From Rhizobium sp. ACO-34A (GTDB lineage Bacteria; Pseudomonadota; Alphaproteobacteria; Rhizobiales; Rhizobiaceae), in the NCBI GenBank assembly GCA_002600635.1, contig CP021371.1, positions 437,001 through 501,000 on the forward strand: a DNA stretch of 64,000 bases, written 5' to 3'. Both the position numbers and the translations under genes were made by a program. Positions 16,011 to 24,985 of the stretch are shown in pieces (the first letter of the stretch is position 1; each line of letters begins with the position of its first letter). The notes beneath the pieces were generated by a model, which had not been told where the DNA came from, searched no databases, and was given only the letters and a program-made list of their open reading frames with translations.

Positions 16011-17834
16011 TCAGTCGTCCTTCATCTTCAGGGCGGCGATGAAGGCTTCCTGCGGGATGTCGACCTTGCCGAACTGGCGCATGCGCTTCTTGCCTTCCTT
16101 CTGCTTGTCCAGAAGTTTGCGCTTGCGGGTGGCGTCGCCGCCGTAGCACTTGGCGGTCACGTCCTTGCGCATGGCGGAGATCGTTTCGCGGGCAATCACG
16201 TTGCCGCCGATGGCCGCCTGGATCGGGATCTTGAACATGTGCCGCGGGATCAGGTCCTTCAGCTTTTCGCACATGTCGCGACCGCGTTTTTCGGCGGCCG
16301 AACGGTGGACCAGCATCGACAGCGCATCGACCGGCTCGCCATTGACCATGATCGACATCTTCACGAGGTTGCCCTCGCGATAGCCGTGCAGGTGATAGTC
16401 GAACGAGGCATAGCCCTTCGAGATCGACTTCAGGCGGTCGTAGAAGTCGAACACCACTTCGTTGAGCGGCAGCTCGTAGGAGAGCATGGCGCGCTTGCCG
16501 ACATAGGTGAGTTCCGTCTGAATGCCGCGGCGATCCTGGCAGAGCTTGAGAATGCCGCCGAGATAATCGTCCGGCGTCAGGATCGTCGCCTTGATCCACG
16601 GCTCGCGGATTTCGGCGATCTTCACGACATCCGGCATGTCGGCCGGGTTGTGCAGCTCGCGCTCCGAGCCATCCGTCATCGTCAGCTGATAGACGACCGA
16701 AGGTGCGGTGGCGATCAGGTCGAGGTCGAATTCGCGCTCAAGGCGTTCCTGGATGATTTCGAGGTGCAGCAGGCCGAGGAAGCCGCAGCGGAAACCGAAG
16801 CCGAGCGCTGCAGAGCTTTCCATTTCGAAGGAGAACGAGGCGTCGTTTAGGCGCAGCTTGCCCATGGCGGCGCGCAGGTCTTCGAAGTCCGCGGCATCGA
16901 CCGGGAAGAGACCGCAGAACACCACCGGCTGGGCCGGCTTGAAGCCCGGAAGCGCATGTGCCGTCGGCCGCTTGTCTTCGGTGATGGTATCGCCGACGCG
17001 GGTATCGGCCACTTCCTTGATCGAGGCGGTGATGAAGCCGATCTCGCCGGGGCCGAGGCTGTCGACATTGACCATCTTCGGGGTCAGCACGCCGACGCGT
17101 TCGATCGTGTACTTGGCGTCCGTGCCCATCATGCGGATCGTCTGGCCCTTGGTCAGGACGCCATCGAGGATGCGCACCAGAACCATGACGCCGAGATAGG
17201 TGTCGTACCAGCTGTCGACGAGCAGGGCCTTCAGGGGACCCTTTTCGCCAAGCTCGCTCTTCGGCGGCGGCAGCTTGTGCACGATCGCTTCCAGAACGTC
17301 CGGAATGCCGAGGCCGGTCTTGGCCGAGATCAGAACGGCTTCCGAAGCGTCGATGCCGATGACTTCCTCGATCTGTTCCTTGATACGCTCGGGTTCGGCG
17401 GCCGGCAGGTCGACCTTGTTGAGTACGGTGACGAGCTCGTGGTTGTTGTCGATCGCCTGATAGACGTTGGCGAGCGTCTGGGCTTCCACGCCCTGGGAGG
17501 CGTCGACGACGAGCAGCGAGCCTTCGCAGGCCGACAGCGAACGCGATACTTCATAGGCGAAGTCGACGTGGCCGGGGGTGTCGATGAGGTTCAGGATATA
17601 GGTTTCGCCGTCATTGGCCTTGTAGTGCAGGCGCACCGTCTGGGCCTTGATGGTGATGCCGCGCTCGCGCTCGATATCCATCGAGTCCAGAACCTGTTCC
17701 GACATCTCGCGTTCGGCAAGGCCGCCGGTCAGCTGGATCAACCGGTCGGCAAGCGTCGACTTTCCATGGTCGATATGCGCGACGATCGAGAAATTGCGGA
17801 TATGGTCGAGGGGCGTGCGGTTCTGTGTGCTCAT
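16011..17834 (-). CDS. lepA: Elongation factor 4 (LepA) GTPase
   Basis: This 607-residue protein starts [31 protein letters not shown], with the P-loop AHIDHGKST near residue 20. Further G motifs are DTPGHVDF and NKVDLPAA, followed by EF-G-like domains and the LepA C-terminal domain ending [10 protein letters not shown]. LepA acts on ribosomes in the cytoplasm, aids biogenesis of the 30S subunit and can back-translocate. The start at 17834 was chosen over 17870 because family proteins begin just before TPLDHIRNF. It is single copy and core. Confidence 0.98.
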   Translation of the reverse strand: MSTQNRTPLDHIRNFSIVAHIDHGKSTLADRLIQLTGGLAEREMSEQVLDSMDIERERGITIKAQTVRLHYKANDGETYILNLIDTPGHVDFAYEVSRSLSACEGSLLVVDASQGVEAQTLANVYQAIDNNHELVTVLNKVDLPAAEPERIKEQIEEVIGIDASEAVLISAKTGLGIPDVLEAIVHKLPPPKSELGEKGPLKALLVDSWYDTYLGVMVLVRILDGVLTKGQTIRMMGTDAKYTIERVGVLTPKMVNVDSLGPGEIGFITASIKEVADTRVGDTITEDKRPTAHALPGFKPAQPVVFCGLFPVDAADFEDLRAAMGKLRLNDASFSFEMESSAALGFGFRCGFLGLLHLEIIQERLEREFDLDLIATAPSVVYQLTMTDGSERELHNPADMPDVVKIAEIREPWIKATILTPDDYLGGILKLCQDRRGIQTELTYVGKRAMLSYELPLNEVVFDFYDRLKSISKGYASFDYHLHGYREGNLVKMSIMVNGEPVDALSMLVHRSAAEKRGRDMCEKLKDLIPRHMFKIPIQAAIGGNVIARETISAMRKDVTAKCYGGDATRKRKLLDKQKEGKKRMRQFGKVDIPQEAFIAALKMKDD

Positions 17835-17894
17835 GGCTTGCGCATATAGCAGCGGCAATGAAACCCGCAAAGCGGAAAGAATGCCCCTGCCGGA

Positions 17895-19181
17895 CTATCT
17901 TTCGCCTTGCAGGCCGGGGGCTGCAGCTTCTTTTCCATCATTCTCCGCCGTCTCGATCAGAGCGCCGGCATGGGGAACCTGCGCGCTCATCAGTTCGAAG
18001 CTTTCGGCATCGCTGGCCGGAACGGGCGCGCGGACCCTGATGCGGGCCACCACGAAGAGGCCGTAGGCCGCGGCAACGAGGATCGTGCCGTAGATGAAGG
18101 TCTGCTCGCCGACGACCGGTGTCAACACGGTGACGAGAAGCGGAACGCACACGGCGGATGCCGACCATGCGAGCAGCATGGTGGAGGAAAGCGACACGAA
18201 ATCCTCCGGCGCCGTGCGGTCATTGGCATGGGCGTTGGCGATCGAATAGACGGTTTCCACGGTGCCCGCGAAGATCGAGAAGATCAGCATCAGCAGGATG
18301 AACTGCGAGAAGGGCACGACGAGCGCCGCAAGTCCGACCACCACGATGAGCCCTGCAGTGAGGAGCAGCACCAGACGCCGGTCGATCCGGTCCGATACGA
18401 TGCCCATGGGATACTGGATGAAGACGATGCCGAACTGCATGACGAACATCAGCAGCGCCACGTCCTGCTGGCCGACGCCGTTTCCGGCGGCATAGATGGG
18501 TGCAAAGCCCTGCACCATCATCGAAAGCCCGCCTGCGGCAAGAACGCCGACGAGGCCGACCGGGGATGCGCGCCACGCCATCTTCACATCGACGCTGACA
18601 TGGGCCGGCGGCGGTGGATTGGGCAGGCGCGTCAGGCCGATGGGCAGGATGGCGATGGCCGTGAAGGCGACGGCGATCAAGGGCACGACATTGCCGGTGA
18701 CGGGCATCTGCCCGAACACCCAGGCGCCGAGTCCGAGGCCGAAGATATAGATCATGTAGAAGGCCGACATCGCCTTGCCGCGCCAGGAATTGGCGGCGGC
18801 ATGGTTGAGCCAGCTCTGCGAGATGATGAAGTTGACGTTGCCGGCGACGCCGTAAAGCCCGCGGGCGAAGATCCAGGCCAGCGGATCGAGGCCGAAGCCG
18901 ACAGTGACCCAGCTCAGCACCACCAGCGCCATGGAGCAGGCGAAAACGCGCGCATGTCCGACCCGGCGGATCAGCGGTCCCGTGATGAAGCAGCCGATCA
19001 GGCCGCCCGCAGCCGATGCCGTCACCGCCGCACCCGCCGACCACGACGGCGCATCCGTCGTCGACAGCATGAAGGGGATATAGGCGAACATCATGCCATT
19101 GCCGATGGCAACGAGGCTCATCGAGGCGATGATGCTGAAGATGGAAATGAGGGAGGCGTTCTGGGCCGGGTGCTCGGACAT
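17895..19181 (-). CDS. MFS transporter
   Basis: This 428-residue protein has about 12 hydrophobic segments. Helices include IFSIIASMSLVAIGNGMMFAYIPFML and AAGGLIGCFITGPLIRRVGHARVF; the latter holds the loop 2-3 motif of MFS. The helix-6 to -7 loop motif IVSDRIDRRLV is seen near residue 265. It ends with a hydrophilic tail (about 395-428). It is a proton-coupled carrier of unknown substrate. It lies 60 bases upstream of lepA on the same strand. Confidence 0.88.
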   Translation of the reverse strand: MSEHPAQNASLISIFSIIASMSLVAIGNGMMFAYIPFMLSTTDAPSWSAGAAVTASAAGGLIGCFITGPLIRRVGHARVFACSMALVVLSWVTVGFGLDPLAWIFARGLYGVAGNVNFIISQSWLNHAAANSWRGKAMSAFYMIYIFGLGLGAWVFGQMPVTGNVVPLIAVAFTAIAILPIGLTRLPNPPPPAHVSVDVKMAWRASPVGLVGVLAAGGLSMMVQGFAPIYAAGNGVGQQDVALLMFVMQFGIVFIQYPMGIVSDRIDRRLVLLLTAGLIVVVGLAALVVPFSQFILLMLIFSIFAGTVETVYSIANAHANDRTAPEDFVSLSSTMLLAWSASAVCVPLLVTVLTPVVGEQTFIYGTILVAAAYGLFVVARIRVRAPVPASDAESFELMSAQVPHAGALIETAENDGKEAAAPGLQGER

Positions 19182-19365
19182 GAAAACTGCGCTGGATGGG
19201 GTGCACGGATCGAATCGTCAAAGCCGGGGGATGGCCAGCGCGATTGATTAGGATTAGGGCCGGCATTGCCGTATGGCAAGCGCGGGCTGCGGCGCGGGCG
19301 CGACAGGAAACGTCATCGCAGGCGGAGGATGCGAGCACGCCCCCACCGTAACGGATGCCGGAGGG

Positions 19366-19968
19366 TCACCGGATGTCGCGGATCCAGAAGGAGAGGGGCT
19401 TCGGGCTTTCCGAGGTCTCGTCGAGATCGCGCCATGTGAAGGTGGTGCGAAGTTCCGGGTGGTGGACATAGCCGCGCTTTGCCCAGAAGCCATTCAGCGG
19501 CACGTAATCCGCCGGCCGGCGCGGATGGTCGACCGGCCGTTCCACCGCGCAGAAGGTGCAGAAGGAAAGGGCGAGCTTTCTGGCCTGCGCCTCACGTCCC
19601 TCGAAGAATTTCACCCCGATGCCGCGCCCGCGATAGCTGGAGAGAAGCACGCTTTCGCCGAAATAGAAGAAGTCCTGCGGGTCATGCCCGGCGGCGATGA
19701 AGGGCGCCTTCACCTCGTCTGTTTCGGCTGTCATCGGCATGCCGGTCGCCGCGCCGACGACCTTGCTGCCGTCGAAGGCCAGCACGAAAACCGAGCCTTC
19801 GGACTTCGCGTATGTCGCCAGATATTTGCGCTCATAGGCGGGGTCGCCGTCGTAGAGATAGGGGAAGTCGCGGAAGACGGTGATCCGGAGCCGGGCCAGG
19901 TCGTCAAGGAAAGGGCCGGCGTCGCTGCCTGAAAAGGATTTGATTTCCAGAGTCATGGCCAGAGTCAT
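19366..19968 (-). CDS. GNAT family N-acetyltransferase
   Basis: This 200-residue protein contains the acetyl-CoA-binding stretch ESVLLSSYRGRGIGVKFFEGREAQARKL (about residues 105-132), with the R-G-x-G-I pattern of GNAT motif A, and the C-terminal GFWAKRGYVHHPEL segment. The acyl acceptor is unknown. The start is odd: ATGACTCTGGCC is followed at once by ATGACTCTGGAA, so two Met starts (19968 and 19956) lie in a 12-base tandem duplication. AAGG upstream favours 19968. A long palindromic repeat begins 12 bases upstream. Confidence 0.82.
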   Translation of the reverse strand: MTLAMTLEIKSFSGSDAGPFLDDLARLRITVFRDFPYLYDGDPAYERKYLATYAKSEGSVFVLAFDGSKVVGAATGMPMTAETDEVKAPFIAAGHDPQDFFYFGESVLLSSYRGRGIGVKFFEGREAQARKLALSFCTFCAVERPVDHPRRPADYVPLNGFWAKRGYVHHPELRTTFTWRDLDETSESPKPLSFWIRDIR

Positions 19969-19980
19969 GGATTGCCTTTT

Positions 19981-20086
19981 AAGGCGCGTCGCGATCTTTC
20001 AGATTCGCACGTCGCACTTTATTTCCTTGTTTTGCCGCATGTCTTTACCGCAAAACCGCCGCACACTTTTGCGCGACATGCTGTAA
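19981..20086. repeat. About 106-bp palindromic intergenic repeat, copy 1
   Basis: This stretch, from GCGCGTCGCGATCTTTCAGA to TTTTGCGCGACATGCTG, closely matches 40493-40600. Shared cores are ATCTTTCAGATTCGC, CCGCAAAACCG and CACACTTTTGCGCGACATGCT. Its halves GCATGTC and GACATGC form an inverted pair around CGCAAAACCGCCGCACACTTTTGCG. It lies between divergent genes. It is a known-looking rhizobial intergenic element, though the name is unverified. Confidence 0.85.
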
Positions 20087-20152
20087 CAGTTTGCAGGCGT
20101 TTATAGCGTCTCGAATCATTCGATCCAAGTTTGCAATGCCAGGGAGTTTTGC

Positions 20153-20554
20153 ATGACCGCCGCCGACACCATCCGCGCCTATTACGATGCCTTCAACGCC
20201 CAGGACATGGAGCGTTTCCTGTCGCTCCTGACTGACGATGTTGCCCACGACATCAACCAGGGCGAACGGCAGATCGGCAAGGAGACCTTCGCCAGGTTCA
20301 TGGACCACATGAACCGTTGCTACAAGGAAACGCTGACCGACATGGTCGTCATGGTCAATGCCGACGGCACCCGGGGTGCTGCCGAGTTCGTCGTCAACGG
20401 CGAATATCTCGCGACCGATGAAGGCCTGCCGGAAGCCAACGGCCAGACCTACAAGCTGCCGGCCGGCGCCTTCTTCGAACTGAAGGACGGCAAGGTCGCC
20501 CGCATCTCCAACTACTACAGCCTCCCGGACTGGATTCGTCAGGTTCAGGGCTGA
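20153..20554 (+). CDS. Ketosteroid isomerase-related / SnoaL-like NTF2-fold protein
   Basis: This 133-residue protein (MTAADTIRAYYDAFNAQDMERFLSLLTDDVAHDINQGERQIGKETFARFMDHMNRCYKETL) has the cone-shaped NTF2/SnoaL fold signature: an N-terminal helix pair, then VAHDINQG and a final FFELKDGKVARISNYYSLPDWIRQV. Members bind small hydrophobic ligands, and some are isomerases or hydrolases. The substrate is unknown. A rho-independent terminator follows. Confidence 0.85.
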   Translation: MTAADTIRAYYDAFNAQDMERFLSLLTDDVAHDINQGERQIGKETFARFMDHMNRCYKETLTDMVVMVNADGTRGAAEFVVNGEYLATDEGLPEANGQTYKLPAGAFFELKDGKVARISNYYSLPDWIRQVQG

Positions 20555-20591
20555 ACAGGCAGGCGCCGGGTTACATCGGCACGCATCGCAG

Positions 20592-20622
20592 GGCGGGCGG
20601 TCATCGTGACCCCCGCCTTTTT
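20592..20622 (+). terminator. Rho-independent terminator after the SnoaL-like gene
   Basis: GGCGGG, one bulged C, GGTCA, loop TCG, TGACC, CCCGCC is followed directly by TTTTT. It lies 38 bases past the stop at 20554 and just before the next gene on the same strand, insulating the two units. Confidence 0.85.
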
Positions 20623-20651
20623 GTTTGTCGCTTGACTCCAGTATATGGGAA

Positions 20652-21245
20652 ATGCATTCTCTAATAATGGAATCGATGGATGCATATTTCGAGAAGACGG
20701 TCGGTGAGCGGGTGAAACGCCTTCGTGGCGAGCGCAACCTGACGCTTGACCAGCTCGCGGAGCTTTCCGGCGTCAGCCGGGCGATGATCTCGCGTATCGA
20801 GCGTGCCGAGGCAAGTCCGACAGCGGCTCTGCTGGCGCGGCTCTGCTCGGCGCTCGGCGTTTCTCTTTCGGTGTTCTTTGCGAGTGCAGGGCAGGAGGCT
20901 TCGCCCATTGCCCGACGAGAGGACCAACCGGTCTGGCGCGACCCGGAGAGCGGCTACCTGCGCCGCGCCGTCTCGCCCGGTGGCACCGGTTCGCGGGTGG
21001 ATGTGGTCGAGGTGGAGTTTCCGCCCGGCGCCGAGGTGCGTTTCGAGGGTCAACAGGCAAGCCGTGTCCAGTGGCAGCATGTCTGGCTGTTCGAGGGCGA
21101 GATGGAGCTGACGGTCGGCGAGACGGTCTACACGCTTCGACCTGGAGACTGCGTCTTCATGAATATCGGCGATGTCCACGGCTTCCGCAACGCCACCTCG
21201 CAACCCGCCCGCTATGCCGTCGTCATCGACCTCGGCCATCGATAA
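20652..21245 (+). CDS. XRE-type regulator with C-terminal cupin domain
   Basis: The N-terminal helix-turn-helix is VGERVKRLRGERNLTLDQLAELSGVSRAMISRIERAEASPTAALLARLCSALGVSL. The C-terminal cupin (about residues 95-195: VEVEFPPGAEVRFEG...HVWLFEGEMELTVGETVYTLRPGDCVFMNIGDVHGFRNAT) probably binds a small ligand. Regulators of this kind often control an adjacent enzyme or transporter. The GNAT gene follows after 24 bases and is probably co-transcribed. Starts at 20652, 20667 and 20676 are all possible; none has a strong ribosome-binding site. Confidence 0.88.
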   Translation: MHSLIMESMDAYFEKTVGERVKRLRGERNLTLDQLAELSGVSRAMISRIERAEASPTAALLARLCSALGVSLSVFFASAGQEASPIARREDQPVWRDPESGYLRRAVSPGGTGSRVDVVEVEFPPGAEVRFEGQQASRVQWQHVWLFEGEMELTVGETVYTLRPGDCVFMNIGDVHGFRNATSQPARYAVVIDLGHR

Positions 21246-21269
21246 TTCCCGCCTCCCGGAGACGCTCCC

Positions 21270-21788
21270 ATGGTAACGATCCGCATGCTCGACGAACAAC
21301 AGGCGCTTGCCGCCCTGCCGGACCTTTGCGAGGTGCTGGCGGATTGCGTCGAGGGCGGCGCTTCCGTGGGCTTCATGTCGCCATTTACGCCCGGGGACGG
21401 CGAGTCCTACTGGCGAGGTGTGGCCGCAGCCGTCGGCCGGCGTGAGGTTCTGCTCTTCGTCGCCGAGGTGGACGGTCGCGTCAGCGGCACGGTGCAGATC
21501 GGCTTTGCCTTGAAGCCGAACCAGCCGCACCGCGCCGACCTGATGAAGCTGCTCGTGCATCGTCGCGCGCGCGGCCTCGGCCTGTCGAAGCTGCTGATGC
21601 AGGCGGCGGAAGCTGAGAGCGCAAAGCACGGTCGCAGCCTGCTGGTGCTCGATACCGCGACCGGGGAACTGGCCGAGCAGATCTACGAAAAGCTCGGCTG
21701 GACCAGAAGCGGTGTCATTCCCGACTATGCGCTTTTTCCCGATGGTCGCTACTGCGGCACCACCTTGTTCTGGAAGCGCGTCGGCTGA
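21270..21788 (+). CDS. GNAT family N-acetyltransferase
   Basis: This 172-residue protein has the acetyl-CoA site HRADLMKLLVHRRARGLGLSKLLMQAAEAESAKHG (about residues 90-125), containing the R-x-x-G-L-G motif, and then LLVLDTATGELAEQIYEKLGWTRSGVIPDYALFPDG. The latter pattern is that of acetyltransferases acting on small amines or amino acids. It sits in an apparent operon with the XRE-cupin regulator. The substrate is unknown. Confidence 0.87.
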   Translation: MVTIRMLDEQQALAALPDLCEVLADCVEGGASVGFMSPFTPGDGESYWRGVAAAVGRREVLLFVAEVDGRVSGTVQIGFALKPNQPHRADLMKLLVHRRARGLGLSKLLMQAAEAESAKHGRSLLVLDTATGELAEQIYEKLGWTRSGVIPDYALFPDGRYCGTTLFWKRVG

Positions 21789-21792
21789 CGGT

Positions 21793-22857
21793 TCATTTCC
21801 CTGCTTGCAAAGTGCGTTCGAAAGCGGAGACGATCAGGCCCGTCAGCTCCTCGTGGATGCTGGCGCGCGATCTCTCCGGGTTCTCATTGCAGATCGGGTC
21901 GGGTTCGCCGATGGATGCCAGGAAGCCGGCAGCATCCGGCTTGCAGACGGGCAGGAAGCTGAAATGATCGGAATTGTCCACCTGCGCATAGCTGGCATTC
22001 GGCACCTGTTTCGCGAGGTTGTCCGATAGCACCGCGACCGGGACTTCACCCGCGCTGCCGAGATTGATGAAGGTCAGCGGAATGTCGATGGCCCCCACAC
22101 TTTCCGGTTTGAACACGGTGGCAAGGCCCGGATCCACCAGCACGGCCGAGACGATGCGCGGATCGCGGTTCGATTGCTCGAAGCGGGTCCGGTCGATCGT
22201 GCGCAGGTTGAGCTTTTCCACCGTGACCTCCTCATTGTCGGCAAAGCCGCGACCGCCGCGAAACCATCGGCAATCCATCATCTCGGGATAGGTGTCGCAA
22301 TACCGGGCAAAGGCGGAGAGATCGGCCTGCGCGCCGGCAAGTTCCATCGCGGTGCTGCCGCCGAGAGAAAAGCCCAGGACGCCGATGCGATCCGGGTCGA
22401 TGGCGGCTTCGAAGCGGCTGTCGGCGGTCAATGCGGTGATGATCTCCGAAACATCCCGGGTGCGTTCCCAGATTTTCGGTGTGGCGGCAGGTGTGGAATC
22501 GCCGCTTGTGGTGCCGGGATGGTTGGGGCCGGCGACGATGAAGCCGGCTGCCGCAAGCTGCGTGGCGATCCACGCCATGCCCTCGACGCGGGAACCGGAG
22601 CCATGGGACAGGAGCACGAGCGGAAAGCGGCCCTGCCTGATGGAGCCATTTCTCAAGGCGGGCGATCCCTCGAAGATACGGCTTTCGCCGGCGATCATGT
22701 CTTCGCCACCACCCGTGGAGGGATACCAGACGGTCACCGCAAGCGAGCGGTCGCGCTCCGGTGAAACCACGCTGATCTTCTGGATGCCGACCGTCTGTGC
22801 GGAGAATGCCGGAGTGACGGCGAGAAGGAAGGCAAGGAGGGAAAGTTTCAGTCGCAT
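21793..22857 (-). CDS. Secreted alpha/beta hydrolase (dienelactone hydrolase / PAF-acetylhydrolase-like)
   Basis: This 354-residue protein has a cleavable signal peptide (MRLKLSLLAFLLAVTPAFSAQ). The oxyanion region is FPLVLLSHGSGSRVEG. The nucleophile elbow GFSLGGSTAMELAGA lies near residue 167, and an aspartate (VDPGLATV) and a histidine (VDNSDHFSF) follow. The domain resembles predicted dienelactone hydrolases and lipoprotein-associated esterases. It probably acts in the periplasm on an ester of unknown nature. It converges with the GNAT gene, with a 4-base gap. Confidence 0.85.
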   Translation of the reverse strand: MRLKLSLLAFLLAVTPAFSAQTVGIQKISVVSPERDRSLAVTVWYPSTGGGEDMIAGESRIFEGSPALRNGSIRQGRFPLVLLSHGSGSRVEGMAWIATQLAAAGFIVAGPNHPGTTSGDSTPAATPKIWERTRDVSEIITALTADSRFEAAIDPDRIGVLGFSLGGSTAMELAGAQADLSAFARYCDTYPEMMDCRWFRGGRGFADNEEVTVEKLNLRTIDRTRFEQSNRDPRIVSAVLVDPGLATVFKPESVGAIDIPLTFINLGSAGEVPVAVLSDNLAKQVPNASYAQVDNSDHFSFLPVCKPDAAGFLASIGEPDPICNENPERSRASIHEELTGLIVSAFERTLQAGK

Positions 22858-22978
22858 GGGAGCCTCGTCCTGTTTGCTGGAGATGGCTCTTTCTTCATGC
22901 CGCCGCGGTGTTTCGCGACCTTGATCGCGTTCGAGGGCGTCCCCGAACGCGATCCTGTCCGGCTGCGATCAAATCCCG

Positions 22979-24184
22979 TCAGGTGGTCGCGCGCTTTTCC
23001 GTCAGGAAATAGAGGAAGGCGATGACGGGCAGGGCAAGGCCGAGCATCGAGGCAAGCGACCAGCCGCCTTCCGCATAGGCCCATGCGCCGACGGCCGAGC
23101 CGATGGCGCCGCCGGTGAAGAAGAGCGCCATGAACAGGCCGTTCAGGCGGCTGCGCAGCTCCGCGCCGAGTTCGTAGATGGCGCGCTGGCCGGTGACCAG
23201 CGTCATGCTCACCCCGAAATCGACGAGGATGGCGGCGAGCGTCAGGAGGGCGAGCGCAAGCGTGCTGCCTTCGGGCGCGACATGGGTGACGACATAGCCT
23301 GCCGCGACACTGGCGATGCCGAGCGCGGTTGCGGGCTTGCCGAGACCCCTGTCGGCCAGCCTTCCGGCCATCGGCGAGGCGATCGCGCCGGCAACGCCGG
23401 CCAATGCGAAAAGGGCGATGCCCGCCTGGCTGAGATTGAAGGCGGGACCGGCGAGATAGAGCGGCGTGACCGTCCAGAACAGGCTGAAGGCGGCGAACTG
23501 ACAGGCCTGATAGGCGGCACGGCGCTGCAGCACTTTCTGCGTGGCCAGCTGGCGGCCCATCGAGCGTAGCAGGCCGAGATAGCCGAGCTGGGTCGTCGGA
23601 CGGCGCTCCGGCAGGCGCGTGGCGAGCACGGCGGCAAGCGCTACCATGACGCCGGCCGAGACGAAGAACACCACGTGCCACGAAGTGAAGCGGGCGAGGA
23701 AGCTCGCGACCGGCCGCGCCATCATGATGCCGATCATCAGGCCGCTCATGACATTGCCGACCACCCGGCCGCGGGCGTAATCCGGGGCCAGATTGGCGGC
23801 GAAAGGCACGATCATCTGCACCGCGACCGAACCGAGGCCGATGGCGAGCGATGCCGCGAGGAAGGGGCCGGGCGTGGAGGAAAGGCCGGCCGCGATCAGC
23901 GAAAGAGTGACGACGCCGATCATGGTGAGGATCAGCCGGCGGTTTTCGACAAGGTCGCCAAGCGGCACGAGGAAGAGCAGTCCGAGCCCGTAACCGATCT
24001 GCGTCAGCGTCACGATCAGGCCGGTCGCATGCACCGGCAGACCGATGGCATCGGCGATGGGGCCGGCGAGCGGCTGTGCATAATAGAGGTTGGCGGCGAT
24101 CAGGCCGCAGGCGGCAGCCATGACGAAGGTCATTCCGGCCGAGATGCCGGAGGCTTTGGTTGGGCTGGCGGATATGCTGGTCAT
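22979..24184 (-). CDS. MFS transporter (drug-efflux-like, YtbD/AraJ type)
   Basis: From the ATG at 24184 the protein has 401 residues and about 12 helices: MTFVMAAACGLIAANLYYAQPLAGPIADAIG, the family start with the N-YYAQPL motif, then GYGLGLLFLVPLGDLVENRRLI, which is MFS motif A. Proteins of this group export drugs or metabolites by proton antiport. The next gene upstream on the same strand is a TetR regulator 28 bases away, so the two probably form a self-regulated operon. The longer frame to 24628 is a shadow of that regulator. Confidence 0.9.
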   Translation of the reverse strand: MTSISASPTKASGISAGMTFVMAAACGLIAANLYYAQPLAGPIADAIGLPVHATGLIVTLTQIGYGLGLLFLVPLGDLVENRRLILTMIGVVTLSLIAAGLSSTPGPFLAASLAIGLGSVAVQMIVPFAANLAPDYARGRVVGNVMSGLMIGIMMARPVASFLARFTSWHVVFFVSAGVMVALAAVLATRLPERRPTTQLGYLGLLRSMGRQLATQKVLQRRAAYQACQFAAFSLFWTVTPLYLAGPAFNLSQAGIALFALAGVAGAIASPMAGRLADRGLGKPATALGIASVAAGYVVTHVAPEGSTLALALLTLAAILVDFGVSMTLVTGQRAIYELGAELRSRLNGLFMALFFTGGAIGSAVGAWAYAEGGWSLASMLGLALPVIAFLYFLTEKRATT

Positions 24185-24212
24185 CGGGAAGTCCTTGGGG
24201 GAGGGGAGAAGG

Positions 24213-24818
24213 TCAATCGAGAATTCTGAGGAGCGCATCGGCGGCGGCGCGGGTCGCGGCCGGCTTCGGACTGGTCTTGCCGACGATCCGGATCCCCTGG
24301 AGGAAGGCCATGACGGCGAGCGCGGCCGTATCGACGTCGACATCGGACGAGATCGAGCCGTCCGCCTGTCCGTCGCGGATGAAGCCGCGGATCTGCTCCA
24401 GCGTGCGGGCCTGCGAGAGGGCGACCCGTCCATCGACATCGGCGTCGAACAGGGTGAGCTCGACGGCCGCACCAATGGCAAGGCAGCCGCGGCGTCCGGT
24501 CTCGCCGCAGGCGGCCCCGGCATAGAAATGCAGCATGCCGCGCACCTTGTCGCGGCCGGTTTCAAGCGGCGCAAGCTCGGCTTCGAGCAGGGCGTTGCGC
24601 ACCTGCTTGTAACGGTCGAAAGCCGCAAGGAAGATCGCCTTCTTGTCCTGGAAGGCCTTGTAGATGCTGCCGGCCGTCAGGCCCATGGCGGCCTTCAGAT
24701 CGGCAATCGAGGTGCCGTGATAGCCACGTTCGGTGAAGACCACGATGGCCGCGTCGAGCGCTTCATCGATATCGAACTCCCGGGGACGGCCGGCGGTGCG
24801 GTGACTGGTGGCGGACAT
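24213..24818 (-). CDS. TetR/AcrR family transcriptional repressor
   Basis: This 201-residue protein has an N-terminal HTH (GRPREFDIDEALDAAIVVFTERGYHGTSIADLKAAMGLTAGSIYKAFQDKKAIFLAAFDRY). Its C-terminal half contains GCLAIGAAVELTLFDADVDGRV, like TetR_C domains of stress or drug regulators. A perfect 9-bp inverted repeat lies 23 bases upstream (24841-24864), so autoregulation is likely. The downstream MFS gene is the likely target, and the divergent acetylpolyamine hydrolase may be co-regulated. Confidence 0.92.
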   Translation of the reverse strand: MSATSHRTAGRPREFDIDEALDAAIVVFTERGYHGTSIADLKAAMGLTAGSIYKAFQDKKAIFLAAFDRYKQVRNALLEAELAPLETGRDKVRGMLHFYAGAACGETGRRGCLAIGAAVELTLFDADVDGRVALSQARTLEQIRGFIRDGQADGSISSDVDVDTAALAVMAFLQGIRIVGKTSPKPAATRAAADALLRILD

Positions 24819-24840
24819 GATCGAACCGTATCTTCGGTTA

Positions 24841-24864
24841 ATTTGGAAATGATCGTTTCCAAAT
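24841..24864. promoter_or_regulatory. TetR operator, perfect 9-bp inverted repeat
   Basis: The half-sites ATTTGGAAA (24841-24849) and TTTCCAAAT (24856-24864) are separated by TGATCG. The site is centred about 35 bases upstream of the TetR ATG, between that gene and the divergent acetylpolyamine hydrolase gene. The arrangement is typical of TetR family operators. Binding by this protein is an inference. Confidence 0.8.
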
Positions 24865-24985
24865 AGAGGTGAAATTGCCAGCCGTCAAGTCCGGTGCGGG
24901 TGGGCGGGATTGCACGTCTCTCTTCGCTTGCCTGTCGCGACAGGCGGCGCTAGCTTCCGTCCACCGTGAAGACAGAGGGAACGAA

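Noticed and set aside
17907..19247. A 446-codon plus-strand frame opposite the MFS gene
   Set aside because: It is the antisense of a clear MFS transporter; its composition (Asp/Arg/Gly/His) is that of a shadow frame.
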